Below are positions 17,344 to 26,504 of a stretch of DNA of 54,145 nt, in pieces. The notes beneath the pieces are model-generated. The model worked only from the letters and a program-made list of their open reading frames with translations, was not told the origin of the DNA and searched no databases. The position numbers were made by a program, and so were the translations under genes. Every line of letters starts with the position of its first letter. Positions within the stretch are counted from its first letter, which is position 1. This DNA is from DAIDKA01 sp049792815. Lineage in GTDB: Bacteria > Pseudomonadota > Gammaproteobacteria > Steroidobacterales > Steroidobacteraceae. The DNA is taken from NCBI GenBank assembly GCA_049792815.1, contig JBARBG010000139.1, positions 1 through 54,145 of the forward strand. The letters are read 5' to 3'.

Positions 17344-18081
17344 GTGATTGCATTGATTCCCGACTCAGCACCATTGGACAGCGTGGAATTCGAGCGCCAG
17401 CTGCGTGCCACCGGCCACTTCTATCACGTCTACCACCCGTTCAACGTCCTGTTGAATTCAGGCCGTGCGACAACGAAGCAGGTGCGCGCCTGGGTGGCCA
17501 ACCGTTTCTACTACCAGGTCAACATGCCGCTCAAGGACGCCGCGATTCTTGCCAACTGTGACGACCGTGAAATCCGTCGCGAGTGGGTGCTGCGTATCCT
17601 CGAGCAGGATGGTCACGGCAAGGACGCGGGCAGTATTGAATCCTGGGTCCGACTGGGGGAGGCGGTGGGGCTGACTTCCAATGAGCTTTGGTCCATGGAC
17701 CAGGTACTGCCCGGCGTGCGTTTCGCCGTCGACTCTTATGTGAATTTCGCGCGCCGGCAGCCCTGGCAGGAGGCCGTATGCGCGTCGCTGACGGAGCTTT
17801 TCGCGCCGTCGATTCACCGCGAGCGGCTCGCAACCTGGCCGGTGCATTACACCTGGATCGAAACCTCAGGCTTCGAGTACTTCCGCTCGCGGGCTTGTCT
17901 GCCGACGCGCGACGTGCAGTACGGACTGCGCGTCACGCTGGATCATTTCCGTACCCGTGAGGCGCAGGCCCGCGCGCTGGAAATCCTGCGTTTCAAACTG
18001 GATCTGTTGTGGGCGATCCTGGATTCCGTGCAGCTGCGCCACGGTCTTGAGGGCGAGAGTGACTCGCCCGCGACCGCCTGA
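17344..18081 (+). CDS. pqqC: Pyrroloquinoline-quinone synthase PqqC
   Basis: This 245-residue protein of the TenA/PqqC fold is close to the usual 250 residues. PqqC catalyses the final ring closure and eight-electron oxidation of AHQQ to PQQ. Characteristic stretches are FYHVYHPFNVLLNSG, WVANRFYYQVNMPLKDAAILANC, SWVRLGEAVG and WPVHYTWIETSGFEYFRSR, and these include the active-site His and Tyr positions of the family. The start is a GTG with weak GGAAA upstream. No pqqA, B, D or E is near; precursors must come from elsewhere. Its 3' end abuts the convergent RcnB-like gene with no gap. Confidence 0.92.
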   Translation: MIALIPDSAPLDSVEFERQLRATGHFYHVYHPFNVLLNSGRATTKQVRAWVANRFYYQVNMPLKDAAILANCDDREIRREWVLRILEQDGHGKDAGSIESWVRLGEAVGLTSNELWSMDQVLPGVRFAVDSYVNFARRQPWQEAVCASLTELFAPSIHRERLATWPVHYTWIETSGFEYFRSRACLPTRDVQYGLRVTLDHFRTREAQARALEILRFKLDLLWAILDSVQLRHGLEGESDSPATA

Positions 18082-18576
18082 CTAGGCGAAAACCCCGTAC
18101 TCGACCTGCAGGATTTCACCCGTGTCGATGCTGATCAGCAGCGCATCGGAACCGTCGCGCACCCATTCGTAGCCGGCAGGCGGCACCTCGAGCGCGAACA
18201 GCCAGTAGTCACCGAGGATAAACTGCGGCGCCCAGTAGGCGCGCGGCAGGATCTCGCCAAAGGTCCAGGTATGGGCTCGCCAACCCGCTGGCCGACGATA
18301 GGGCCCGATATGAAAGCTGCGTGACGCGCGGAAATTGTGCTGATAGGCCGCATGGTCCACGGTCGTCGGCCGGGCATCCCAGCCCTTGGGCGGTGCCACC
18401 CGCACGTAACCTCGAGGGCCGGCATGGGGTTCACCACGCTGTTCATTGTGCGGTTCACCATGGGCAGCCGGGCGAGCCGCGGGCTCGTGATTGTGTTCCT
18501 CCTGGGCCACCGCATTGGCGCCGACGAACAGGAACGCGCACACCAATGCGGTTCCAACCTTCTGCACAGTGCGCAT
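18082..18576 (-). CDS. RcnB-like periplasmic protein
   Basis: This 164-residue protein has a signal peptide (residues 1-24, cut after AVAQ), a His-rich stretch (EEHNHEPAARPAAHGEPHNE), and a C-terminal domain like that of RcnB. The domain shows FGEILPRAYW, YWLFALEVPPAGYEWVRDGSDALLISIDTGEILQV-type sequence. RcnB in E. coli modulates nickel and cobalt efflux from the periplasm. The His-rich linker fits metal binding, but no efflux pump is adjacent. AGGAGG lies 7 nt before the ATG. Convergent with pqqC. Confidence 0.8.
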   Translation of the reverse strand: MRTVQKVGTALVCAFLFVGANAVAQEEHNHEPAARPAAHGEPHNEQRGEPHAGPRGYVRVAPPKGWDARPTTVDHAAYQHNFRASRSFHIGPYRRPAGWRAHTWTFGEILPRAYWAPQFILGDYWLFALEVPPAGYEWVRDGSDALLISIDTGEILQVEYGVFA

Positions 18577-18747
18577 GAGAGATCCTCCTTAGCCTGTGCC
18601 GCAGATGCTAACAGGCCATCGTGGTCGCGGCTGTAGGATACCTCCGTCACCTGGCAAAGTTGCTGCTTCGCAACTGATTTGTACCCGTGAGGCCACGGTA
18701 ACGGTTGCGGGGCGATGCTAGGATTCGCGTGAGGGGGCACATCCATC

Positions 18748-20418
18748 ATGACCGAGCACACCGTCGTTCCAGTACTGGTCGTGGGCGGCAGCCTGGTGGG
18801 GCTGAGTACTTCGATGTTTCTGGGGCTGCACGGCGTAGCGTGCCTGTCGGTGGAAAAACACCGTCAGACCGCCATTCATCCGCGCGCCGGCTACTTTCAG
18901 CTGCGGACGCTGGAACTGATGCGCATCGCCGGAATCGAAGATCGGGTCACACGCGCGGCGCACGCGCTTTACGATCCAAACGGCGGCCTCAACGCCGTGG
19001 AGACCCTGGCCGGTCGCGAGATCGCCAGCTACATGCCCGACATCAACCAGGGCATCGAGGATGTATCCCCGGCACGGCGCCTGTTCATGCCGCAGCAGGT
19101 GCTGGAGCCCATTTTGCAGCAGCGGGCGCTGGAACTGGGCTCGCAGTTTCGCTATGGAACCGAATGCGTGGCCTGCGACCAGGACCAGGACGGCGTCAAT
19201 GCCCTCGTGCGCGATATCGAAACGGGAGTGCAAACCCGGATTCGTGCCTCGTACCTCGTGGCCTGCGACGGCAACCGCAGCCCGATCCGCGAGGCACTGG
19301 GCATCCCCATGCAGGGGCACCCGGTGATGTCCCATAGTGTGACCATTTACTTTCGCGCCGACTGCTCGCGCGCACTGCGCGGCCGCAACCTTGGCGTGAT
19401 CTATGTGAACAATCCGCGTGTGCGCGGCTTCTTTCGCCTGGAGAAAACCGGACTGGGCGGATTCTTTGTGGTGTTCACCGTCGGTGACATCCACGCGCCC
19501 GCCGCCCGGCATGCCGCGGATGACATTTCGACGCAGAAGGCACGGCAATTGGTCCGCGATGCGGTCGGCGAACCGGAGCTGGAGGTTGAAATCCAGGATG
19601 TGGCCAAGTGGGTTGCCGTGTGCCGGGCGGTGACACGGATGGGCGAAGGACGCCTGTTCCTCGCCGGCGATGCCGCCCATCACATGGCCCCCACCGGTGG
19701 TTTTGGCGGCAATACCGGTGTCCAGGACGCGCATAACCTGGCGTGGAAACTGGCCAGCGTGTTGCAGGGCAAGGCCGGCCCTGCCCTGCTGGCGACCTAT
19801 GACCAGGAGCGTCAGCCCGCCGGCATGCAGGCCATCGAGCAGGCCTACAACCGCTATGTCCTGCGCTCTGACCCGGATCTGGGTACCGAAGGCATGAAGC
19901 CCGCCATTCCCGACATGCACGTCGAGTTCAACCGCTACCGTTCGCGAGCGAGCATTCCCGATCCTGACCTGCCGGATGATGGCGCCTTGGATATCGATCC
20001 GCGGCGCTCGCATGCCATGCCGGGAACCCGTGCGCCACATGTCGACCTGAGGCGCGGCGGCACAGTGATTTCGACACTTGACCTGTACGGCCGAGGCTTC
20101 GTGCTGATGTGCGGGCACGCGGGTGGGCGCTGGGTAGCCGCTGCCGCGCAGGCCAGCGCGTCGCTGGGGGTCCCGATTGCCACGCATCTGGTGGGTCAGC
20201 CGGGCGCGGATCTGCCACTGACTGATCTCGCGCCCCATCGCAGCCGGCTCTCCAGCATGTTCAGCGCGCCGTTTCCGATCAGCTACGGCATCGAAGCCTC
20301 CGGTGCAGTGCTGGTCCGTCCGGATGGCTACGTCGCCTGGCGCCAGAAACATCATTCAGAGCACGCGACTGACTTGTTGACGGACGCATTGGCCACCGTT
20401 CTGTGCCGGGAGGTGTGA
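18748..20418 (+). CDS. FAD-dependent aromatic monooxygenase, PheA/TfdB family
   Basis: This 556-residue flavoprotein belongs to the p-hydroxybenzoate hydroxylase superfamily. It has an N-terminal FAD fold (VLVVGGSLVGLSTSMFLG), the DG motif in LVACDGNRSPIR and the FAD ribityl motif GRLFLAGDAAHHMAPTGGFG near residue 305. Its C-terminal 150 residues resemble the thioredoxin-like domain of phenol hydroxylase-type enzymes. It would hydroxylate an aromatic or polyketide substrate using NAD(P)H and O2. The substrate is unknown. It is followed after 1 nt by a WrbA-type quinone reductase, which could handle the quinone products. Confidence 0.9.
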   Translation: MTEHTVVPVLVVGGSLVGLSTSMFLGLHGVACLSVEKHRQTAIHPRAGYFQLRTLELMRIAGIEDRVTRAAHALYDPNGGLNAVETLAGREIASYMPDINQGIEDVSPARRLFMPQQVLEPILQQRALELGSQFRYGTECVACDQDQDGVNALVRDIETGVQTRIRASYLVACDGNRSPIREALGIPMQGHPVMSHSVTIYFRADCSRALRGRNLGVIYVNNPRVRGFFRLEKTGLGGFFVVFTVGDIHAPAARHAADDISTQKARQLVRDAVGEPELEVEIQDVAKWVAVCRAVTRMGEGRLFLAGDAAHHMAPTGGFGGNTGVQDAHNLAWKLASVLQGKAGPALLATYDQERQPAGMQAIEQAYNRYVLRSDPDLGTEGMKPAIPDMHVEFNRYRSRASIPDPDLPDDGALDIDPRRSHAMPGTRAPHVDLRRGGTVISTLDLYGRGFVLMCGHAGGRWVAAAAQASASLGVPIATHLVGQPGADLPLTDLAPHRSRLSSMFSAPFPISYGIEASGAVLVRPDGYVAWRQKHHSEHATDLLTDALATVLCREV

Positions 20419-20419
20419 C

Positions 20420-21052
20420 ATGGTCACCAGGATTCAGGTCGTCTTCTACAGCATGTATGGGCACATCCACAAAATGGCCGAGGCGGTCGCCGCGGGGGCG
20501 CGTGCCATTGAAGGCACCGAAGTCGCGCTGCTGCAGGTTCCGGAGCTGGTGCCCGATGACGTGTTGCTGCTCAGTGGCGCCCGTGACACGCGCGCAGCGT
20601 TCGCGTCCGTTCCCTACGCCGTGCCAGCCAAGCTCGCCGAGGCTGATGCCATCATTTTCGGGACACCCACGCGCTTCGGCAACATGTGCGCGCAGATGCG
20701 CAATTTTCTCGACCAGACCGGGCCCTTGTGGATGAACGGCGGGCTGATCGGCAAGATCGGCAGCGTATTCACCAGCGCAGCCAGTCAGCACGGCGGTGTC
20801 GAGACGACCATCACCAGCTTTCATTCGACGCTGCTGCATCACGGCATGGTGGTGGTCGGCGTTCCGTATTCCCACCAGAAGCTGCTCGACATGGATGCGA
20901 TCGAAGGCGGCAGTCCCTATGGCGCCTCAACCATCACCCGTGGCGATGGCACCCGCCAGCCCAGCGCAACAGAGCTCGATATCGCGCGCTTTCAGGGCAT
21001 GCATGTCGCGGATATCGCACGGCGTCTGACCGGCGCTCACTGGGCGCGCTGA
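20420..21052 (+). CDS. WrbA-type NAD(P)H:quinone oxidoreductase
   Basis: This 210-residue flavodoxin-fold protein has the FMN phosphate loop in VVFYSMYGHIHKMAEAVAAGA and the WrbA signature IIFGTPTRFGNMCAQMRNFLDQTG. The C-terminal GASTITRGDGTRQPSATEL stretch is conserved in the family. WrbA reduces quinones by two electrons and so avoids semiquinone radicals. It starts 1 nt after the monooxygenase stop, so the two are translationally coupled and probably act in sequence on aromatic substrates. Confidence 0.92.
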   Translation: MVTRIQVVFYSMYGHIHKMAEAVAAGARAIEGTEVALLQVPELVPDDVLLLSGARDTRAAFASVPYAVPAKLAEADAIIFGTPTRFGNMCAQMRNFLDQTGPLWMNGGLIGKIGSVFTSAASQHGGVETTITSFHSTLLHHGMVVVGVPYSHQKLLDMDAIEGGSPYGASTITRGDGTRQPSATELDIARFQGMHVADIARRLTGAHWAR

Positions 21053-21064
21053 CGGCGCGACGCG

Positions 21065-21724
21065 TCAGTCCCGGTCCGGCGCTCCCAGCGGAAAGTAAGG
21101 CCGGAACGGCCGCGCCTCCTCGACCGCACGGGCGAAAGATGGGCGGGTGAGCAGGCGCGCGCGGTAGGCGCGCAGCGTCGCAAAGGCCGCGGCGATGGGA
21201 TGCACCCAGTCCGCGTAGAACAACGCGGGCGCGGCCGCACAGTCCGCAAGCGTGAACTCCACGCCGGCCGCCCAGGTCCTGGCGGCAAGCTCACCGTCGA
21301 GCCACGCGTAGGCGCGTTCCAGCTTGTCCACGGCGAGCGCGAGTCCCTCCCGGCGCTTCACCGGGTCACCGCTCAATGCACCATCCACCGCATGCTGGGC
21401 GGCGTTCATGACATGCAGGTCAAAGAAGCGGTCGAGAAAGCGCACCTGCAGCGCGGCCATCGAGTCCGTCGGCAGCAGCCGCACCGGTCCGGGATGCACG
21501 AGCTGCAGGTACTCGATGATGATGCTGGTCTCGGCCACGTTGTGCTCGGCATCCACCAGCAGCGGGAACTTGCGCAGCGGCCAGCGACGCAGCCACTCGG
21601 CCGAGTGCTGCGGCATATCGGGCCCGAGGCTGCGAAACTCAAAGGGTGTGCCGTTCTCGTACAGCGCAATCAGAACCTTCTGCGTGTATGAGGAAAAGGC
21701 ATGCCCGTAGAGAATGAGCGACAT
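21065..21724 (-). CDS. Glutathione S-transferase
   Basis: This 219-residue GST is read from the ATG preceded by AGGAGA at good spacing. The N-terminal thioredoxin-like domain starts LYGHAFSSYTQKVLIALYENG, with the glutathione-binding strand NVAETSIIIEYL (cis-Pro/Ser-type SNAIL region). The helical C-terminal domain includes WLDGELAARTWAAGVEFTLADCAAAPALFYADW, with the conserved N-capping motif. It lies 31 nt downstream of an SDR gene on the same strand and is convergent with wrbA (12 nt). A detoxification role is inferred. Confidence 0.9.
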   Translation of the reverse strand: MSLILYGHAFSSYTQKVLIALYENGTPFEFRSLGPDMPQHSAEWLRRWPLRKFPLLVDAEHNVAETSIIIEYLQLVHPGPVRLLPTDSMAALQVRFLDRFFDLHVMNAAQHAVDGALSGDPVKRREGLALAVDKLERAYAWLDGELAARTWAAGVEFTLADCAAAPALFYADWVHPIAAAFATLRAYRARLLTRPSFARAVEEARPFRPYFPLGAPDRD

Positions 21725-21755
21725 TCGCGATCTCCTGGTTGTGCGATGCAGCGGC

Positions 21756-22595
21756 CTATTCCGGCCGATCGAGCGCCTTGCGCATGGCAACGTAGCCGTG
21801 CTGCTGTTGTGACCAGTTGCGGCCGCCGGACATGGCGCCATCGATCACCAGATCCTGACCACTGATGAAGCCCGACTCATCGCTGGCGAGAAACACCGCG
21901 GCTTGCGCAATATCCTCGGGCAACCCGGCGCGTGGTATCGGCTGCGCGCTCTTGGCCAGCTCGCGCAGCACCTGCGGCGTCTTCTCCGCCGCCTCGAGCG
22001 ACAGGCCAAGCGCCTTGCCGAAAATGCCGGTCGCGATCAGCCCGGGCGATATGGAATTGACGCGCACGCCGGATTCGCCCAGTTCCATGGCCACACAGCG
22101 CGTGAGATGAATCACCGCGGCCTTGGCGGCGCTGTAGACCACGGAAGATGAGTAGCCGGCCAGCTTTCCGGCGATGCTGCCGTTGTTGATGATGCTGCCC
22201 GAGCCCTGCTTTTTCATGTACGGAGCGGCATGTTTCATGCCCAGCATGACGCTGCGCACCAGTGTCGCCATGGCCGCGTCGAATCGGGCGACTTCGAGAC
22301 CCTCGATACCGCCCACCTGGGCCGGCCCGCCGGCATTGTTGAACAGGCAGTCCAGGCGGCCGAACTTCTCGACCGCCAGCGCAATCAAGGCACGTACTTG
22401 ATCCTCGTACGTGACATCGGTGCACAGGAAGATACAATTCGGGCCAAGCTTGCTGGCCAGCGCTTCCCCTTCACGCACCCGGCGGCCCGCGATGACGGTT
22501 CTGGCACCCTCGGCGACAAAAACCTCGGCAGTGCGCAAGCCGATGCCGCTGGTGGCACCGGTAATCACCGCGACCTTGCCGTTGAGACGTCCCAT
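21756..22595 (-). CDS. Short-chain dehydrogenase/reductase
   Basis: This 279-residue classical SDR has the NAD(P)-binding loop TGATSGIG, the LFNNAGG strand, catalytic Ser in the NNGSIAGKLAG region and the YxxxK pair in VYSAAKAAVIH. It ends with an SDR tail in which DESGFISGQDLVIDGAMSGG is visible. An earlier ATG at 22607 would add four residues; no clear ribosome site decides between them. The gene is divergent from the SnoaL-like pseudogene (36 nt gap) and runs into the GST gene, so the two likely form an operon. The substrate is unknown. Confidence 0.92.
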   Translation of the reverse strand: MGRLNGKVAVITGATSGIGLRTAEVFVAEGARTVIAGRRVREGEALASKLGPNCIFLCTDVTYEDQVRALIALAVEKFGRLDCLFNNAGGPAQVGGIEGLEVARFDAAMATLVRSVMLGMKHAAPYMKKQGSGSIINNGSIAGKLAGYSSSVVYSAAKAAVIHLTRCVAMELGESGVRVNSISPGLIATGIFGKALGLSLEAAEKTPQVLRELAKSAQPIPRAGLPEDIAQAAVFLASDESGFISGQDLVIDGAMSGGRNWSQQQHGYVAMRKALDRPE

Positions 22596-22631
22596 GGCAT
22601 CGAGCATAAGCCGATCAAGGAGATGTCATCA

Positions 22632-23239
22632 ATGACCCCATCAATCCCAGCGCTGCGGGGTCTCGCGGCCGCGTTTGCGACCGTGGCGATGCTCGTGGCC
22701 GCTTGCGGGCCGGCAACGGCAGTCGAACCGACGCAGGCGGACTTCGAGGCACTGAAAGCGCGCGTGCCGGAGGTCCAGGATCGCCAGGAGATCGCGCAGC
22801 TGATCGTGGATTACGGCCATCTGCTGGATACCCAGGATCTGCTGGGCTACTCAAACCTCTTTGCCAGGCAGGGGGAATGGATCGGTGGCTTCGGGCGCGC
22901 CAAAGGGCCCAAGGCAATACTTGCCATGATGAACAAGTACATCGGCGCCGCACCCTTTGATGCGCGTAACGTCAAGGGTTTTCATCTGCTCACCAATATC
23001 GTCATCCACCTCCATGGCGATCATGCGACGGGCTGGCGCCGGCCATGGGCGGGCACTACGACGATGAGTTCATCCGCGAAAATGGTCATTGGAAGTTCCT
23101 GCGGCGCGTGGTGATGATGGAAATCCCCTTCCAGGATCCGCGGGAAATCAAAGGCGAGCCGCCGCCGGCACCGGCCCCCGGGCCCCGGGCCCCGAGAAAC
23201 ACAGGCGAATACGACGCAATCTCACCTGCGCACCACTGA
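22632..23239 (+). pseudogene. SnoaL-like (NTF2-fold) secreted protein, frameshifted
   Basis: An N-terminal part begins at the ATG at 22632 (AAGGAG about 10 nt upstream; the ATG at 22623 is too close). It has a lipoprotein-like or signal segment (LVAACGPATA) and the SnoaL-like sequence QEIAQLIVDYGHLLDTQDL through VKGFHLLTNIVIHLHGDHATGW. The frame then breaks. The expected C-terminal part (APAMGGHYDDEFIRENGHWKFLRRV) continues from about 23036 in another frame and ends at 23239. Relatives usually have about a dozen more residues at the junction, so a short deletion that also shifted the frame is the likely cause. A sequencing error is the alternative. Confidence 0.75.
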
Positions 23240-23434
23240 CGCAGCATGGTTTGAATTCGCGCAGCCACTCCCTTAGGCTTGCGGCCTCGCTTCACCAACC
23301 GTGGAATCAGGCAACCATGAGAACTCGCGGTGGAATCCTGCGGACCCTGCTCCCGGCCACCACGGTCGCGCAGCCTGACTACCATCCGAGCCAGAAACAC
23401 GGCGCAGTCGTGATCAAGGCGCCCCGGTGACGCC

Positions 23435-24199
23435 GTGCTGCGGCTATTTCTCATCCTGTTGGCCTTTGCGCCGGGCATGGCTCTCGCCCAGACGGATGAA
23501 ATCCAGGTATATGACGCCGAGATAGCCGCTCCCGGCGTCTTCAATCTGACCTTGCACGACAATTTCACGCCAAGCGGCCACCTCGATGCGGTCCAGCCCG
23601 GCGGTGTCATCCCCAATCACACTTTGAATGGCGTTCCGGAGTGGGCTTACGGAGTCACGCCATGGCTGGAAGCAGGCTTGTATATGCCGCTGTACAGCGT
23701 CACCGGCAACGGCGCGGTCTTGTTCAACGGTTTCAAGCTGCGCACACTATTCGTGGAACCGGACGCGGCCAATCAGGTGTTCATCTACGGCATCAACTTC
23801 GAGTTCAGCGACAACACCGCGCACTGGGACCCGCATCGCTACACCGGGGAAATCAGGCCCATCATCGGCTGGCACCTCGGTCAGTTCGACTTCATCGTCA
23901 ATCCGATTGTAGACAATGACTATGAGGGCGTCGGGAAACTGGATTTCGCGCCCGAGACACGCCTCGCCTGGAATCCGTCGAAGTCCTGGGCGATTGCCGC
24001 CGAGGAGTACGACGACTTCGGACCGCTGCAGCACTTTTACGGCCACAACGTCCAGTCCCATCAGCTCTTCTCGGTGTTCGACTATCGTGGCCCGACGCTG
24101 TCAATCGAGGCCGGTGTGGGCTTTGGGTTGAGTGCCGGCTCAGATCATCGCGTGATCAAGCTCATCCTGTCGCGTGACTTGAACAAACCGCAGGGGTGA
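23435..24199 (+). CDS. Probable outer-membrane or periplasmic beta-rich protein
   Basis: This 254-residue protein has a signal peptide (MLRLFLILLAFAPGMALA, cut before QTDEI). The rest shows alternating hydrophobic strands with aromatic girdle residues (EWAYGVTPWLEAGLYMPLY, FIYGINFEFSDNTAHW, IGWHLGQFDFIVNPIVD, FDYRGPTLSIEAGVGFGL), which fits a small beta-barrel. It resembles uncharacterised proteins often seen in proteobacteria, and I assign no function. The start is a GTG with no clear ribosome site, so the start is moderately certain. Between 23240 and 23434 I see no supported gene, only a doubtful 37-codon frame at 23317-23430. Confidence 0.7.
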   Translation: MLRLFLILLAFAPGMALAQTDEIQVYDAEIAAPGVFNLTLHDNFTPSGHLDAVQPGGVIPNHTLNGVPEWAYGVTPWLEAGLYMPLYSVTGNGAVLFNGFKLRTLFVEPDAANQVFIYGINFEFSDNTAHWDPHRYTGEIRPIIGWHLGQFDFIVNPIVDNDYEGVGKLDFAPETRLAWNPSKSWAIAAEEYDDFGPLQHFYGHNVQSHQLFSVFDYRGPTLSIEAGVGFGLSAGSDHRVIKLILSRDLNKPQG

Positions 24200-24212
24200 C
24201 CGTGGGCGTTCG

Positions 24213-26234
24213 TCAAGGCGGTGCAGCGCCGATGTATTTGAAGAATGGCTCGTAGTGGACATCGCGGCCCAGAAAGTTGTGGAGCAGCACCTCAGGTTCC
24301 ACCAACGCACCGCGCTCCAGGATGTCTTTGCGGTAACGCATGCCGACGACCGGACTCTCAAGGCCACCCTTTTCAAAGACACTGAACATGTCCTGGGCAT
24401 ACACCCGCGACCATAAATAGCCGTAATAACCCGCGTCGTAGCCCCCCATGAGGTGTCCGAACCCAGCCTCGGGGACCGTTCCCGGCACGCCCGGCAATGG
24501 CGTTAACTGCTTCTCAAGACTGAACCACAGTGCCGTTGGATCAACCTTTGCGCCCGCGCTGTGCAGGCGCATGTCGTAAGTTGCATAAAACGCCTGCGCG
24601 GACCAGTTCATGCCATCCGCCACGTGCTGCGCGGCGACCATTTTCCTGATCAATTCATCGGGTATGGGTTGGCCGGTGCTGACGTTGGATGAGATCTCCT
24701 TGAGGATTGAAGGCTGCCACATCCAGTTTTCCAGCATCTGCGAGGGCGCCTCGACGAAGTCCCGGCGCACGTTGGTGCCAAATAAGGTTTCGTACGGCGC
24801 ACGCGACAGAGATTGGTGCATCAGATGGCCAAACTCGTGGAAAAACGTGAGCACGTCATTGTGGCTGAGGAGCGCCTCTTTCCCCGGCTCCCCAGGCGGC
24901 CAGTTACCGATGATCGCCGAAACCGGGCGTTGCACGCCGCCGGGGATTGCACGTCCCGCGCGAATCGAGAACATTGCCGTATGTTCATACTTGCCGTCGC
25001 GGGGAAACAGGTCGACGAAAAACCAGCCAATCGCAGCGCCGCTGGCGTTGTCGGTAATGCTGTACTCGGTTACTCCAGGAGCCCAGGCCATGGCTGGCTG
25101 TATCTCGTCAAAATGCACCGCCAGCAGCTTTTCATAGATGCCAAAGACACCGGCGATAACCTTCTTCACAGGAAAATACTGGCGCACGGCCTCACTGTCG
25201 ACCTGGTATTTCGTCTTCTCCAGTTGGTGTTCGTAATAGCCGTAGTCCCATCGGGCAAACGGGGTACTGTCACCCGCCGCCTTTTTCATTTGGGCCAGCA
25301 CCGCAATCTCCGCACGCGCCTTGGGCAGCAGCGCGACCTGGACCTTTCCCAGAAGAGCAAACACATTGGCAGGCGTTTTCGCCATGCTCGCATCGAGCTG
25401 GTAGTCAGCCCAGGTCTTGTAGCCCAGGAGATTCGCGATCTGGGTGCGTAACGCGATGGCCTGCGCCAGTCGCGTGACGTTTGCCTGTCCGCCGCGGTTG
25501 TTGTACGAAATCGTATAACGCTTGCGCGCCTCGGGCGACGCTTCGTTATCGGTGAACTGCGTGACCGTGGCCTCGTTCACGTGCACTTCGTAGCCGCCCG
25601 GCAGTGCCTTGTAGGTCTTGAGGAGCGCCGCGGGCAATGAGCTCGCCTCCTCAGTACTGATCACGATGGTCGATCGGTCATCCCCCAGCGCACGGCCAAA
25701 CTCTGTCTGGAGTTTGTTCAGGCGATCAAAGAGCCGGGTGACTCTGGCGCGCTGCTGCGGCTGCAAGCCGGCACCGGTGCGGCGTCCGGCTTCCACGTAA
25801 AGATGGGCAAGGCGGCGCTCCGCGCCAGCCGTTGCCTGCGACTCGGTGTGTTGCGCAATCTGGAACACCACAGGGTCGGCACTCAACTGAACGTTAAAGG
25901 CGGTGACGTCGTCGATACAGTGCGTAGAGGCGTCCCGGACGGGCTTTTCCAATGCGACGTTGGCCAACAGGACCTGCGCGGCAAGGGCGTCACTCATGTC
26001 CGCGACCGCACCTTCGACTTGCTCAAGCAGACGGGGGCCGGGCTCAGTGGCCGCCCGCTTGTCGATGGCGGCGATTTTTGCCCGTACATCATCCAGACGC
26101 TGTTTGCAGCTTTGGGTGATGGCGGCCGGCGTCAGGTTCCACGCGATTCCGGTATCGGCTGGCAATGGCGCAGCGGCCGCGACTGTGGCTGCCAATGGGC
26201 TCAGTAACAATACAAGCGATCGAAGGGTTTTCAT
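24213..26234 (-). CDS. M3-family zinc metallopeptidase (thimet oligopeptidase-like), exported
   Basis: This 673-residue peptidase has a signal peptide (residues 1-21, ending VAAAAPL). The zinc site HEFGH begins at His466 (TFFHEFGHLMHQSLS), and the third ligand Glu is expected in the following RRDFVEAPSQMLENW segment. The long helical N-terminal half and the C-terminal AGYYGYLWSRVYAQDMFSVF are typical of M3A enzymes such as Dcp and PrlC. It would cleave short peptides in the periplasm. It is convergent with the barrel-like gene and divergent from the first Crp-type regulator. Confidence 0.93.
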   Translation of the reverse strand: MKTLRSLVLLLSPLAATVAAAAPLPADTGIAWNLTPAAITQSCKQRLDDVRAKIAAIDKRAATEPGPRLLEQVEGAVADMSDALAAQVLLANVALEKPVRDASTHCIDDVTAFNVQLSADPVVFQIAQHTESQATAGAERRLAHLYVEAGRRTGAGLQPQQRARVTRLFDRLNKLQTEFGRALGDDRSTIVISTEEASSLPAALLKTYKALPGGYEVHVNEATVTQFTDNEASPEARKRYTISYNNRGGQANVTRLAQAIALRTQIANLLGYKTWADYQLDASMAKTPANVFALLGKVQVALLPKARAEIAVLAQMKKAAGDSTPFARWDYGYYEHQLEKTKYQVDSEAVRQYFPVKKVIAGVFGIYEKLLAVHFDEIQPAMAWAPGVTEYSITDNASGAAIGWFFVDLFPRDGKYEHTAMFSIRAGRAIPGGVQRPVSAIIGNWPPGEPGKEALLSHNDVLTFFHEFGHLMHQSLSRAPYETLFGTNVRRDFVEAPSQMLENWMWQPSILKEISSNVSTGQPIPDELIRKMVAAQHVADGMNWSAQAFYATYDMRLHSAGAKVDPTALWFSLEKQLTPLPGVPGTVPEAGFGHLMGGYDAGYYGYLWSRVYAQDMFSVFEKGGLESPVVGMRYRKDILERGALVEPEVLLHNFLGRDVHYEPFFKYIGAAPP

Positions 26235-26420
26235 GATCGTTGAGTCTTCTCAATCCGGGTTTTCGACACTTGCGCGGTACTATAGCCTAGCCATGGAAAA
26301 TCTTGGACTACGAGCCCCATGACGCCTGCGATCCGTGCGGCTCCGGCAACCTCAGAATGGGTGTGATTCGAAGCGGTACATCGCGAATCTCGACTGCGTG
26401 ACGGTGGGTACTGCGTCTGT

Positions 26421-26434
26421 GTACGCTACCGTAC
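26421..26434. promoter_or_regulatory. Palindromic operator 1 (GTACG-CTAC-CGTAC) upstream of first crp-type gene
   Basis: This is a perfect 14-bp inverted repeat. It lies 20 nt before a TATACT -10-like box (26454-26459), so it covers the position where the -35 element would be. It differs at one base from the site upstream of kaiC. Read as TGTAC-N6-GTACG, it has the half-site spacing of Crp/Fnr-family sites. The rest of the 270-nt divergent region (26235-26504) shows only promoter-like AT-rich boxes and no gene. Confidence 0.55.
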
Positions 26435-26504
26435 GCCGGGACGAATAAGAGTCTATACTGAGGTACGTCGTAGCCCCCGCCGCCTATCTCCGCGACAGTC
26501 GCCC

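Noticed and set aside
17330..17347. Short frame before pqqC as a pqqA precursor peptide
   Set aside because: It encodes only five residues and lacks the E-x3-Y motif of PqqA.
18718..20355. Long antisense frame (545 codons) opposite the monooxygenase
   Set aside because: It mirrors a strong FAD-monooxygenase gene; long antisense frames are common in GC-rich DNA and this one has no domain signature.
23317..23430. 37-codon frame before the outer-membrane-like gene
   Set aside because: Weak ribosome site and no signal, span or family similarity.
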